Notes: generated by a model from the letters alone, not told the origin. Numbered from the stretch's first letter, positions 8,245 to 15,762 are shown. The stretch is DNA of 22,500 nt from JAFKKS01 sp039808325 (GCA_039808325.1 JBDHSU010000064.1:1-22500); one strand, 5' to 3'. Numbers and translations: made by a program.

Positions 8245-10182
8245 CTACTTCTTGTTCTGGCGATTGCCGATGAGGTCGTCCACCACGGTGGGGTCGGCGA
8301 GCGTCGAGGTGTCGCCGAGATTGCCGAAGTCGTCCTCCGCGATCTTGCGCAGGATGCGGCGCATGATCTTGCCGGATCGCGTCTTCGGCAGGCCGGGCGC
8401 GAACTGCAGCTTCTCCGGAGAGGCGAATGCGCCGATCTCCTGCCGGACCCATTGCACAAGCTCCTTGTGCAATTCCGGGGTCGGCGTCTCGCCCGCCATC
8501 AAGGTCACGTAGGCGTAGATCGCCTGCCCCTTGATGTCGTGCGGATAGCCGACGACCGCGGCCTCCGAGACTTTCGGGTGCGCCACCAGCGCGCTCTCGA
8601 TCTCGGCCGTGCCCATGCGGTGGCCGGAGACGTTGATGACGTCGTCGACGCGGCCGGTGATCCAATAATAGCCGTCGGCGTCGCGGCGGCAGCCGTCACC
8701 GGTGAAGTACTTGCCGGGGAACGTCTTGAAGTAGGTGTCGATGAAACGCTGGTGGTCGCCGTAGACGGTGCGCATCTGTCCCGGCCACGAATCGACGAGG
8801 CAGAGATTGCCGCTGCATTCGCCTTCGAGCACCTTGCCGTCGCCGTCGACGACCGCTGGCTGCACGCCGAAGAACGGCAGCGTCGCCGAGCCGGGCTTGA
8901 GCTTGGTCGCGCCGGGCAGCGGCGAGATCAGCGCGCCGCCGGTCTCCGTCTGCCACCAGGTGTCGATCACCGGGCAGCGGCCGTCGCCGACGACGCGGTG
9001 ATACCATTCCCACGCTTCCGGATTGATCGGCTCGCCGACCGAGCCGAGCAGCCGCAGCGATTGGCGTGACGTCTTCTTCACCGGCTCGTCGCCCGCCTGC
9101 ATCAGCGCACGGATCGCCGTCGGCGCGGTGTAGAAGATGTTGACCTTGTGCTTGTCGATCACTTCCCAGAAGCGCGACATCGTCGGATAGTTCGGCACGC
9201 CTTCGAACATCAGCGAAATGGCGCCGTTCGCGAGCGGGCCATAGACGATATACGAATGGCCCGTCACCCAGCCGACGTCCGCCGTGCACCAGTAGACGTC
9301 ACCGTCGTGGTAGTCGAAGCAGTATTGGTGCGTCATCGACACGAAGACGAGATAGCCGGCGGTCGTGTGCAGCACGCCCTTCGGCTTCCCGGTGGAGCCG
9401 GATGTGTAGAGGATGAACAGCGGATCCTCCGCGTTCATGGGCTCGCAGGGGCATTCGTTCGTCACCACCGCCGCGGCCTCGTGATAATAAACGTCGCGCG
9501 CGGGGTCCATGTCGACCTTGGCGCCGGTGCGCTTCACCACCACCACGAAATCGACACCGCCGACTTTCGAGATCGCGGCGTCGACATTGGCCTTGAGCGG
9601 AATCTTGCGGCCGCCCCGAAGGCCTTCGTCGGCGGTGATGATCATCTTCGACTGGCAGTCTTCGATGCGGCTCGCGAGGCTGTCCGGCGAGAAGCCGCCG
9701 AACACCACCGAATGGATCGCGCCGAGCCGCGCACAGGCGAGCATCGCATACGCCGCCTCCGGGATCATCGGCATGTAGATGGTGACGCGATCGCCCTTCT
9801 TCACGTTCCGGTTGCGCAGGATGTTGGCCATCTTGCACACCTCGTCGTGAAGCTCACGATAGGTGATGTGCTTCGACTCCGATGGATCGTCGCCTTCCCA
9901 GATGATCGCGGTCTGGTCGCCGCGCGTTTCGAGATGCCGGTCGATGCAGTTGTAGGCGACGTTAGTGACGCCGTCCTCGAACCACTTGATCGAAACGTCG
10001 CCGGAATACGTCGTGTTCTTGACCTTGGTGAATGGCGTCGTCCAGTCGATGCGCTTGCCGTGCTCCGCCCAGAATCCCGCCGGGTCCTTGACCGAGCGCG
10101 CATACATCTCCTTGTACTTGGCGGCGTCGACATAAGCGCGCTTCGCCCAGTCGGCGGGCACATCGTAGATCTTTTCGGACAT
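8245..10182 (-). CDS. acs: Acetyl-CoA synthetase (acetate--CoA ligase, AMP-forming)
   Basis: Acs activates acetate to acetyl-CoA via acetyl-AMP in the cytoplasm, allowing growth on or scavenging of acetate. The 645-residue length fits the family (about 650). The N-terminal signature region has FWAEHGKRIDWTTPFTKVKN. The AMP-binding motif YTSGSTGKPKG and the tryptophan-rich DTWWQTETGG are present, as are the GRVDDVINVSGHR hinge and the C-terminal PKTRSGKIMRR. Lys605 in SGK is the residue whose acetylation switches the family off, so control by a protein acetyltransferase/sirtuin pair is likely from family knowledge. The ATG at 10182 has GGAGG six bases upstream; a longer in-frame extension to 10266 is unlikely. 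A GC-rich hairpin follows the stop. Confidence 0.97.
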   Translation of the reverse strand: MSEKIYDVPADWAKRAYVDAAKYKEMYARSVKDPAGFWAEHGKRIDWTTPFTKVKNTTYSGDVSIKWFEDGVTNVAYNCIDRHLETRGDQTAIIWEGDDPSESKHITYRELHDEVCKMANILRNRNVKKGDRVTIYMPMIPEAAYAMLACARLGAIHSVVFGGFSPDSLASRIEDCQSKMIITADEGLRGGRKIPLKANVDAAISKVGGVDFVVVVKRTGAKVDMDPARDVYYHEAAAVVTNECPCEPMNAEDPLFILYTSGSTGKPKGVLHTTAGYLVFVSMTHQYCFDYHDGDVYWCTADVGWVTGHSYIVYGPLANGAISLMFEGVPNYPTMSRFWEVIDKHKVNIFYTAPTAIRALMQAGDEPVKKTSRQSLRLLGSVGEPINPEAWEWYHRVVGDGRCPVIDTWWQTETGGALISPLPGATKLKPGSATLPFFGVQPAVVDGDGKVLEGECSGNLCLVDSWPGQMRTVYGDHQRFIDTYFKTFPGKYFTGDGCRRDADGYYWITGRVDDVINVSGHRMGTAEIESALVAHPKVSEAAVVGYPHDIKGQAIYAYVTLMAGETPTPELHKELVQWVRQEIGAFASPEKLQFAPGLPKTRSGKIMRRILRKIAEDDFGNLGDTSTLADPTVVDDLIGNRQNKK

Positions 10183-10296
10183 CGCATTCCTCCAACGCAA
10201 CGTGCGCGCCCCCGGCGGGGCGCCGTTGTTGGCAGGCATTATGCGGACCCGGCGAGGGCGGGACAAGGTGAGACGGTTTAGACCTTCGCCGTATCG

Positions 10297-11067
10297 TTAT
10301 GGCGCGCCGAAAACGGCGGCGAGTTTCTGCATGCGCGCCTTGATTTCCGGCGCGGCCATCGTGTCCGCGGCCTCGGCGAAGGCCGCGCGCAGCCCCTGGG
10401 ATTCCTCGGCGCCCAGGAACTTCACCGCCTTCGGCGCCATGGCCTCGAGCACCTGGAGCCGGCTTCGGCGCCAGTCGTCTGTCTGCGCCGGCAACTGCAG
10501 CGTGCTGACGGCCCCGCCGATGGTCTGCGCGGTGCCGGACCGGATCTTGGCGATGCCGCTTCTCACGTTGGCGTTGTCGAGCTGCGCGCGGCTGGCGGCG
10601 CGGATGAACACCTGCACGGTGTCGATGATCGCCATCTGCAGCTTGATCTGCGTGTCGAGATAGCGGCCGACTTCCGGCGCGAACGTCACCGTGTTGCCGT
10701 CGACCTTGGCCATCATCTCCGGCGTCTGCGGCAGCGCGCCGATCTCCTTCACGCCGGTGCCCGCCAGCATGTAGACGAGGCCGATCTTCAGAACCGACAT
10801 GTTCCAGGCATTGACGTTCTGCAATTCGGCCATCGGCTGCGCGCCGTCCTTTTCGAGCACGGCCGTATCGAAGACCGTGTCGAGAAGCGCCTTCACCGCC
10901 GCATCCGTCTGTCGCGGCACCTTGCCGGTTTTTTCCGAGTCGGCAGCCAGCGCAACGAAAGCGTCGGCAGCCTTTGTGACCGCGGCGATCTTCGCGGGGT
11001 CGAGCGCGAACGCGCCCGCATTGGACATCAGCAGAGCGAACAGAGCGACGACGATGGCGCGACGCAT
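10297..11067 (-). CDS. Exported protein of unknown function
   Basis: I do not recognise this family. The 256-residue protein starts with a clear signal peptide (MRRAIVVALFALLMSNAGAFA, cleavage near residue 21), so it should be periplasmic or outer-envelope. The mature part reads as mostly alpha-helical and contains no cysteine, no metal motif and no obvious catalytic signature. A hydrophobic segment near 92-103 (VLKIGLVYMLAG) lies within the mature chain and may be buried or membrane-contacting. The ATG at 11067 has GAGGGGGG upstream, and an extension to 11139 would place non-signal sequence in front of the signal peptide. It lies 114 bases upstream of acs and 112 bases downstream of the methyltransferase gene, on the same strand. 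A functional link to either is not shown. Confidence 0.8.
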   Translation of the reverse strand: MRRAIVVALFALLMSNAGAFALDPAKIAAVTKAADAFVALAADSEKTGKVPRQTDAAVKALLDTVFDTAVLEKDGAQPMAELQNVNAWNMSVLKIGLVYMLAGTGVKEIGALPQTPEMMAKVDGNTVTFAPEVGRYLDTQIKLQMAIIDTVQVFIRAASRAQLDNANVRSGIAKIRSGTAQTIGGAVSTLQLPAQTDDWRRSRLQVLEAMAPKAVKFLGAEESQGLRAAFAEAADTMAAPEIKARMQKLAAVFGAP

Positions 11068-11102
11068 GGAGCCCCCCTCGCATGGCAAACGACCGCCGGC
11101 AT

Positions 11103-11170
11103 CTTGTTCCGCCCCGCCTCCGGGAACAAGAGGGAACACGCCGCAAACGGCTCCCCTTTAAGGAGCGGCG
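11103..11170. repeat. Inverted repeats between methyltransferase and exported-protein genes
   Basis: CTTGTTCC (11103-11110) is mirrored by GGAACAAG (11123-11130). Nearer the methyltransferase stop, CGCCGC (11139-11144) is mirrored by GCGGCG (11165-11170), with GCTCC/GGAGC also able to pair inside. No T-run follows on the minus strand. These may be RNA-processing structures or an operator for the exported-protein gene. Confidence 0.4.
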
Positions 11171-11179
11171 CGCCTGGCC

Positions 11180-11860
11180 TTACGGCGGGTTGAGCCGCCA
11201 GACCGCCGTTCGCTTGATGTCGTTGTCTTCGAGCTCCCGCGTCACCGGCACGCCGTAGTCGGCGAGTTTTCCAAGCCGCGCCGCCGGGAAATAGCTGCGC
11301 CCTGGATCGCCGGCGAGGACGGCCGCGCCGAGCGCCGCATGCCGGTCGAGCCAGGCGAGGACACGCGCCGCCGTCGTCTGCTCGTAGAAAAGGTCGCCGA
11401 CGAGGATCGTGTCGTAGCGGGCGGTCGCCGCCGGGTCGTCGAGCAGATCGCGCACGAGGACCTCGACATAAACGTCGTTCGCCGCCGCGTTGAGCGCGAT
11501 CGCGGCCGCCGCGAAGGCGTCGATCTCCGCGGCGACGACAGGCACGGCGCCCGCCTTCGCCGCGGCAATGGCGACGAGGCCGGAGCCGGAGCCGAGATCG
11601 AGCACGCGGCGGCCCCGCACCAGCTCCGGATGGTCGAGAAGATGACGCGCGAGCGCCTGCCCGCCCGCCCAGGCGAAGGCCCAGAACGGCGGCGGCAGGC
11701 CCATCGCGCCAAGCTCCTCCTCCGTCTTCTGCCACAGCGGCACCGCCTCGTCGGCAAGATGAAGCAGGATTTCCGGCACATGCGCGACCGCCCGCAGACG
11801 TGTCTCGGCGCGGATGAAGGCGGCGCGATCGAGCGCGGAAGCAGGAGCGGCCTCAGTCAC
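11180..11860 (-). CDS. Class I SAM methyltransferase, METTL20/ETF-beta lysine methyltransferase-like
   Basis: This 226-residue cytoplasmic protein is a seven-beta-strand methyltransferase. The segment WAFAWAGGQALARHLLDHP (60-78) precedes motif I DLGSGSGLVAIAAAKAGA (88-105). A DLFY motif sits at 156-159, matching the DXXY signature of protein lysine methyltransferases of family 16. This arrangement fits the METTL20 group, whose members methylate the beta subunit of electron transfer flavoprotein. The group is often annotated as nicotinamide N-methylase or ribosomal protein methyltransferase. The target here is therefore inference. The start is set at GTG 11860 because GAGGGG lies eight bases upstream. 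Another in-frame GTG at 11941 would add 27 poorly conserved residues. The strong terminator at 11976-12010 separates it from the gene upstream, so it needs its own promoter. Confidence 0.85.
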   Translation of the reverse strand: MTEAAPASALDRAAFIRAETRLRAVAHVPEILLHLADEAVPLWQKTEEELGAMGLPPPFWAFAWAGGQALARHLLDHPELVRGRRVLDLGSGSGLVAIAAAKAGAVPVVAAEIDAFAAAAIALNAAANDVYVEVLVRDLLDDPAATARYDTILVGDLFYEQTTAARVLAWLDRHAALGAAVLAGDPGRSYFPAARLGKLADYGVPVTRELEDNDIKRTAVWRLNPP

Positions 11861-11975
11861 GGATTTGCCCCTCGCCCGCTGAAGCGGCGGGCGTGATGGA
11901 TGTCCGGCCCGCCGCCTCGCTTCCACGACGAGAACTTGCACGCTGGGGTGGCGAGTAAAGACACGCCGAACGAAG

Positions 11976-12010
11976 AAAAGGCCGACCGCGAACGCGGCCG
12001 GCCTCTTTTA
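11976..12010 (-). terminator. Strong, probably bidirectional Rho-independent terminator
   Basis: On the minus strand a 12-bp stem with one G-U pair forms from plus positions 11979-11990 and 11993-12004, closing on a very short UUCG-like turn. It is followed by TTTTC. The plus-strand reading also ends in CTCTTTTA. It lies about 25 bases beyond the stop of the Gly/Arg-rich gene. Confidence 0.8.
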
Positions 12011-12030
12011 TTGAACCGAGAACTGCGAGA

Positions 12031-12420
12031 TCAGTAGTTGCACCACACGCGGGCGCTGGTCCACGGATGGTGGCAGATGCCGGGCCCGATCCAGGGGAAC
12101 CAGATACCGCCGCGCCAGCCGCCACGGCCTCGACCGCCGCCGCGACCCATGCCACGGCCGCCGCGTCCCCGCGACATGCCGCCACCACGACCGCCACGGC
12201 CACCGCCGCGCGCGCCACCACCGCCTCGGCCGCCGCGGGCCATGCCGCCACCGCCGCCGCGACCGCCGCCGCGACCACCGTTTTTCGCCAGCGCGTCAGT
12301 CGACGTACTGATGGCAAAGCCGGTGATCGCGATCATGGCAAGGCAATACATTCCGAGCATGGCCGCTACGGAAAAGCAGCGCTTCAGCAAAGAACGCTTG
12401 GCGCTCACGTTTGCTCTCAT
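12031..12420 (-). CDS. Exported Gly/Arg-rich small protein, function unknown
   Basis: I do not recognise this 129-residue protein. Residues 1-45 look like a signal peptide or membrane anchor: a basic start, a hydrophobic core CFSVAAMLGMYCLAMIAITG, then ending TDALA. Residues 46-105 are an almost pure Gly/Arg tract of GRGGG-type repeats with a few Met, Ala and Ser. The C-terminus (106-129) is different and ordered in character, with aromatic residues and two cysteines (Cys116 in ICHHPW, Cys127 in VWCNY). The minus frame is preferred because GGAGGTG lies five bases before the ATG, a signal peptide is present, and a strong terminator follows closely. The opposite strand gives only a Pro/Arg-rich shadow. 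The repeats make both slippage and sequencing error possible. A role in binding nucleic acid, polyanion or metal at the cell surface would be speculation. Confidence 0.75.
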   Translation of the reverse strand: MRANVSAKRSLLKRCFSVAAMLGMYCLAMIAITGFAISTSTDALAKNGGRGGGRGGGGGMARGGRGGGGARGGGRGGRGGGMSRGRGGRGMGRGGGRGRGGWRGGIWFPWIGPGICHHPWTSARVWCNY

Positions 12421-12595
12421 TCGACACCTCCGCCTTCGTTAGGCTCCGGCAAAAGAGGCCCGGAGAAGCCGGCCGCAGACGTTTATCGCAACCTCAGTAT
12501 CGATCGCGCACTCGCGCGCGGCACTGCCGGTATGGTAGAACCACGCCATGACGTCGTCAAGTAACCGGCCATCGGAACGTTTCGGCGCGCCACCC

Positions 12596-12805
12596 TCAGC
12601 GGCTTGCGAGCACTTTGTCGTAAACTTTATCGGGCGTCTCCTGCACCGAGAAGGTCACCGGCTTTCCGTCGGCGTCGATGATCGTGGTGCGCAAGCGGGC
12701 GCCATCGCCCTTCTCCCATTTGTGCGGCTCGAACGATACGATCTGATCGAGATTGACGTAGACCGTCTGTCCGCTCGTCTCCGTCAGCTTGATGATCCAA
12801 GCCAT
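12596..12805 (-). CDS. Small FlbD-like protein, function unknown
   Basis: This 69-residue protein starts MAWIIKLTETSGQTVYVNLD and continues with QIVSFEPHKW and LRTTIIDADGKPVTFSVQE. The pattern of short beta-strands (IIKLTE, TVYVNLDQIVSFE, LRTTIID, VTFSV) recalls the small flagellar FlbD family, but similarity is only by eye and no flagellar genes are nearby. It has no signal peptide or cysteines. The ATG at 12805 has AAGGA six bases upstream; an ATG five codons earlier lies on top of that ribosome site and is less likely. The next gene downstream is the Gly/Arg-rich gene after a gap of 175 bases in which I see no clear element. Confidence 0.7.
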   Translation of the reverse strand: MAWIIKLTETSGQTVYVNLDQIVSFEPHKWEKGDGARLRTTIIDADGKPVTFSVQETPDKVYDKVLASR

Positions 12806-13102
12806 CGCTGGTCCTTCCAAGGATTGCGGGGGCTCCTCCTTAAGGCTCCGCGCCGCGTTCGAAAAGCGGCTGCATGCCCTCGCGGCCGCTTTTTGCCGCC
12901 GTCAGGCGGCCTGGCGCATGATCCCGAGAAGTGGAAACCGGTTTTCGGAAAAGATCATGCTCGACCAAAACGATAACGACGAGTCTGATTCAATGCCGTT
13001 GGATCGGATCCTAGCCGCCGGCCGTTTTCACACCTCGCCCGCCTTGCAACACGGGTTCATCACGGCGACGTCGCTTTGACGCGCACGCAACATCGAGAGT
13101 TC
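12806..13102. other. Intergenic region between divergent genes
   Basis: These 297 bases separate the small minus-strand gene from the plus-strand carbamoyltransferase. They must hold the promoters of both. The only structured sequence I see is the palindromic repeat at 12916-13004. No clear -35/-10 pair stands out. Confidence 0.6.
12916..13004. repeat. Palindromic repeat, copy 1
   Basis: GCATGATC (12916-12923) is mirrored by GATCATGC (12953-12960). Between them lies GTGGAAACCGGTTTTCGG, which has its own dyad AAACCGGTTT. A conserved tail ending ATTCAATGCCGTTGG continues to about 13004. A second copy is at 15581-15692. The family is one I recall as abundant in Hyphomicrobiales genomes. Confidence 0.8.
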
Positions 13103-14908
13103 ATGACCAAGCCCGCATACGTCCTCGGACTGAACACCTATGATCATGACGTCAGCGCCTGCCTGCTGCGCGACGGCGCCGTCGCCTATGCCATCGCCAA
13201 GGAGCGGATCACCCGGCGCAAGCACGCCCAGGGGTTTCACCGCGAGGTGATCGACTACGTTCTCGCCGCCGAGGGCATCACCTTCGCCGACGTCGATCTC
13301 GTGGTGCGCAACTGCTACATCTTGAAGGTCGAGGATCTGGAAACGCGCCTCGCCTATCAGGACATGCCGGCGTTCTTGAGCCCGGACGAGCGCGCGCTCG
13401 CCACCGGCGATCCGCTGTTCCGCTCCCGGTCCGACAAGGTCGTCACCATCTCGCACCATCTGGCGCACGCCTACAGCGCCTTCGCGCCCTGCCCGTTCGA
13501 GGAAGGCGCGGTGATGATCGTCGACGGCGTCGGCAGCTACAGCGCCGACGTCACCGAGCCTTATCCCGGCTCCGACAAGGCCAATCCGCTCGCGCGCGAA
13601 TCGGAAAGCTACTACCGCTTCCGCGGCAACGAGATCGAGTGCCTGAAGAAGGTCTGGATGGAGCCCGCGCGCGGCGTGCTTAGCGAGGAGTTCTTCAACA
13701 TGCCCGGGCTCGGCGCGCTCTACAGCCGCGCCTCCACTTACGTCTTCGGCGACTGGAACAAGTGCGGCGAACTCATGGGGCTCGCGCCCTATGGCCGGCC
13801 CGGTCGCATCAAATCGCTGATGCAGATGCAGAACGGCGAGTTGCACGTTCCCGAATGGTCCGCGGACTTCGATCGTCCATATCTCACGGACGGCGAGGAC
13901 AAGTGGGAGGACAGCCCGGCGATGCCGCACTGGGAGGACCTCGCCTGGCGCGTGCAGGACGACACCGAGAACGTCCTGCTCGAGCGCGCGCGATGGCTGC
14001 GCGAGACGACCGGCGCGAGGAACCTCTGCATCGCCGGCGGCGTCGCGCTGAACTGCGTCGCCAACGGGCGCATCGCGCGCGAGGCGGGCTTCGACAAGGT
14101 GTGGATCCAGCCGGCGGCGGGCGACGACGGCATCGCCATCGGCTGCGCTTATTACGGCCGCTTGGCGCTGCAAAAGAAACCGCGCGACTTCGTGATGACG
14201 CATGCTTTCATCGGCAGGCCCTATTCCGACAAGGACGTCCACGACGTCACCGACAAGCGGCTGGTGAAGCTCGCCACGGTCGCCAAGCGAAGCGACGACA
14301 TCTGCCGCGATACCGCGAAGGTGCTGGCCGACAAGCAGGTGGTCGGCTGGTTCCAGGGCGGCTCGGAGTTCGGCCCGCGCGCGCTCGGCAACCGCAGCAT
14401 CATCGCCGACCCGCGCACGCCGGAAATGAAGGACCATCTCAATGCGCGCGTGAAATTCCGTCAGCCCTTCCGCCCCTTCGCGCCGATCGTGCTGGAGGAG
14501 CGCGCGCCGGAGATCTTCGAGGACAACCACGATTCGCCCTTCATGCTGATGGCCAAGCATGTGAAGCCGGAGTGGCGCGACAAGATTCCGGCGATCGTGC
14601 ATGTCGACGGCACGGCGCGGGTCCAGACCGTCAACGCTCAGCAGAACGAACGGCTTTACCGTTTGCTCAAGGAATTCGACGCGCTGACCGGCGTGCCGGT
14701 GCTCCTGAACACATCTTTCAACGTCAAGGGCGAGCCGATCGTCGAGACGCCGCAGGACGCGCTCGAATGCTTCCTCGCCACCGGCATCGACTATCTCGCG
14801 ATCCACGATCTGCTGATCTCGAAGAATTGGGCGCACCGCTTCCTTTCGCCGCTCGTGCGCACCTATTCCGATGTGGCGGTGATCGTGAAGACGGGCATGA
14901 AAGGGTAG
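13103..14908 (+). CDS. Stand-alone carbamoyltransferase (NodU/CmcH/TobZ family)
   Basis: Family members transfer a carbamoyl group from carbamoyl phosphate, via carbamoyl-AMP, to a hydroxyl of a small molecule such as a Nod factor, cephem or aminoglycoside. The 601-residue protein has the Kae1-like N-terminal domain from VLGLNTYDHDVSACLL. It carries the metal-site histidines in SHHLAHAYSAF (His118 and His122), an Asp141 in IVDGVGSY, GGVALNCVANG at 312-322 and PAAGDDGIAIG at 337-347. The C-terminal YrdC-like part has GGSEFGPRALGNRSI (419-433) and LLNTSFNVKGEPIV (534-547). All expected motifs are present, so it should be active. The ATG at 13103 is preceded by a weak CGAGAG; an upstream TTG at 13076 is less likely. 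No sugar, antibiotic or nod genes are nearby, so the substrate is unknown. It is the only clear plus-strand gene and is flanked by palindromic repeats. Confidence 0.93.
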   Translation: MTKPAYVLGLNTYDHDVSACLLRDGAVAYAIAKERITRRKHAQGFHREVIDYVLAAEGITFADVDLVVRNCYILKVEDLETRLAYQDMPAFLSPDERALATGDPLFRSRSDKVVTISHHLAHAYSAFAPCPFEEGAVMIVDGVGSYSADVTEPYPGSDKANPLARESESYYRFRGNEIECLKKVWMEPARGVLSEEFFNMPGLGALYSRASTYVFGDWNKCGELMGLAPYGRPGRIKSLMQMQNGELHVPEWSADFDRPYLTDGEDKWEDSPAMPHWEDLAWRVQDDTENVLLERARWLRETTGARNLCIAGGVALNCVANGRIAREAGFDKVWIQPAAGDDGIAIGCAYYGRLALQKKPRDFVMTHAFIGRPYSDKDVHDVTDKRLVKLATVAKRSDDICRDTAKVLADKQVVGWFQGGSEFGPRALGNRSIIADPRTPEMKDHLNARVKFRQPFRPFAPIVLEERAPEIFEDNHDSPFMLMAKHVKPEWRDKIPAIVHVDGTARVQTVNAQQNERLYRLLKEFDALTGVPVLLNTSFNVKGEPIVETPQDALECFLATGIDYLAIHDLLISKNWAHRFLSPLVRTYSDVAVIVKTGMKG

Positions 14909-14920
14909 AGCGGGGATGCG

Positions 14921-14951
14921 CCCGCCCGTCTCCTTCAACGGCGCGGGCGGG
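14921..14951. repeat. GC hairpin downstream of the carbamoyltransferase
   Basis: CCCGCCCG (14921-14928) is mirrored by CGGGCGGG (14944-14951), starting 12 bases after the stop codon. No T-run follows, so any terminator function would be weak or Rho-assisted. The remaining 110 bases to the convergent small gene show nothing I can identify. Confidence 0.45.
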
Positions 14952-15062
14952 ATGGCTTCGGTGCCTCGGCCCCGGCCTGCGTCGGCGCGATGACCCGCGA
15001 CCTCGATACGGTCATGCAAGGTCTCGGACCCGCCGGAAACCTCCCGGTCGGCTGAGGCCGCC

Positions 15063-15272
15063 TCACGCCCGCCGGCTTTGCTGCACATGCGCGCGCGTGA
15101 GGAACGACCGGCGGTGGCAGCGCGGACAGAGCACGGCGAACTCGTCCGCCAGGTTTTCGACGTTCCTGACCGGGATGGTTTCGCCGCAATGCCGGCAGGC
15201 CACGAAGGAGAGGATCGACGGCTTGTCGTCCTCGTCACTCTTTCGCCGGCTCTTCCGCCGCAACGCTATCAT
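15063..15272 (-). CDS. Small zinc-ribbon protein
   Basis: The 69-residue protein has a very basic start (MIALRRKSRRKSDEDDK) followed by two CxxC knuckles, CRHCG (Cys26, Cys29) and CPRCHRRSF (Cys49, Cys52). This predicts a single zinc-ribbon that could bind nucleic acid or protein. The ATG at 15272 has GGAG seven bases upstream. Its start lies inside the preceding gene on the same strand, a 38-base overlap, which suggests translational coupling. It is convergent with the carbamoyltransferase. No specific function can be assigned. Confidence 0.72.
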   Translation of the reverse strand: MIALRRKSRRKSDEDDKPSILSFVACRHCGETIPVRNVENLADEFAVLCPRCHRRSFLTRAHVQQSRRA

Positions 15273-15438
15273 CGGGAAACTCCGTGATCGTCGGGACGGC
15301 CGGCTTGGGCGTGAAGCCGTAGCGCGCCCGCGGATCGGACCCGTGCGCCGCGCGTCCGTAGCCGTATGTGCCGCGCACGTCGCCGGCGCCTTCCGTTGGC
15401 GGCTCCTCCGGCGGCAGCGGAATCTTCGGTAACGTCAT
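15235..15438 (-). CDS. Small proline-rich protein of unknown function
   Basis: The 67-residue protein begins MTLPKIPLPPEEPPTEGAG, has a Gly/Tyr-containing middle (VRGTYGYGRAAHGSDPRARY) and an acidic tail (DDSVAAEEPAKE). It has no signal peptide, cysteine or membrane segment and is probably largely disordered. AAGGAGAG lies six bases before the ATG at 15438, a good ribosome site, which supports it as a real gene. Its 3' end overlaps the zinc-ribbon gene by 38 bases in another frame, so the two are probably one transcript. I do not recognise the family. Confidence 0.65.
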   Translation of the reverse strand: MTLPKIPLPPEEPPTEGAGDVRGTYGYGRAAHGSDPRARYGFTPKPAVPTITEFPDDSVAAEEPAKE

Positions 15439-15580
15439 CGTCGCTCTCCTTCGCATGCCAAAGCATGGCGGCGGGGCGCCGTTCCCATCCTCCCTCATCC
15501 AAACGCGTCAAGGTTACGGAGCAGCGACCGCAATCGCGACGGTCTTCGTAAAATGCGGCCGGTCAGCGCCGGCGCTTAGA

Positions 15581-15692
15581 GCATGATCCCGAAGTGGAAA
15601 CCGTTTTCGGACAGGCAGGCCCTCAGGCTCGACCCGGGGGATCATGCTCAAGCGAAACGATGACGGCGAGGCTGATTCAATGCCGTTGGGTC
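15581..15692. repeat. Palindromic repeat, copy 2, with internal insertion
   Basis: GCATGATC (15581-15588) is mirrored by GATCATGC (15640-15647). The core GTGGAAACCGTTTTCGG and the tail with ATTCAATGCCGTTGG match copy 1 at 12916-13004. Between the TTTTCGGA core and the right arm there are 28 bases (15612-15639) where copy 1 has 3. Confidence 0.8.
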
Positions 15693-15712
15693 AGCCCCTC
15701 GATCGCGATGAC

Positions 15713-15733
15713 TTTGGATCGAATCGATCCAAA
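15713..15733. repeat. Perfect 21-base palindrome
   Basis: TTTGGATCGA and TCGATCCAAA are perfect inverted arms around a single A. It could be an operator or part of a larger repeat; the gene it might control is not evident because neighbours on both sides read leftwards. Confidence 0.6.
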
Positions 15734-15762
15734 ATCATGAACGTGATCGATTCTCATCACTT

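Noticed and set aside
12100..12290. Short repeated units resembling a CRISPR array or minisatellite
   Set aside because: The units are irregular GGN/CGN codon repeats of the Gly/Arg tract, with no constant repeat length and no unique spacers.
14990..15055. A 21-codon plus-strand frame after the carbamoyltransferase
   Set aside because: It is too short, has no ribosome site and no recognisable sequence.
13028..15238. A 736-codon minus-strand open frame
   Set aside because: It is antisense to the carbamoyltransferase, whose catalytic motifs are intact; the minus frame shows only biased composition.
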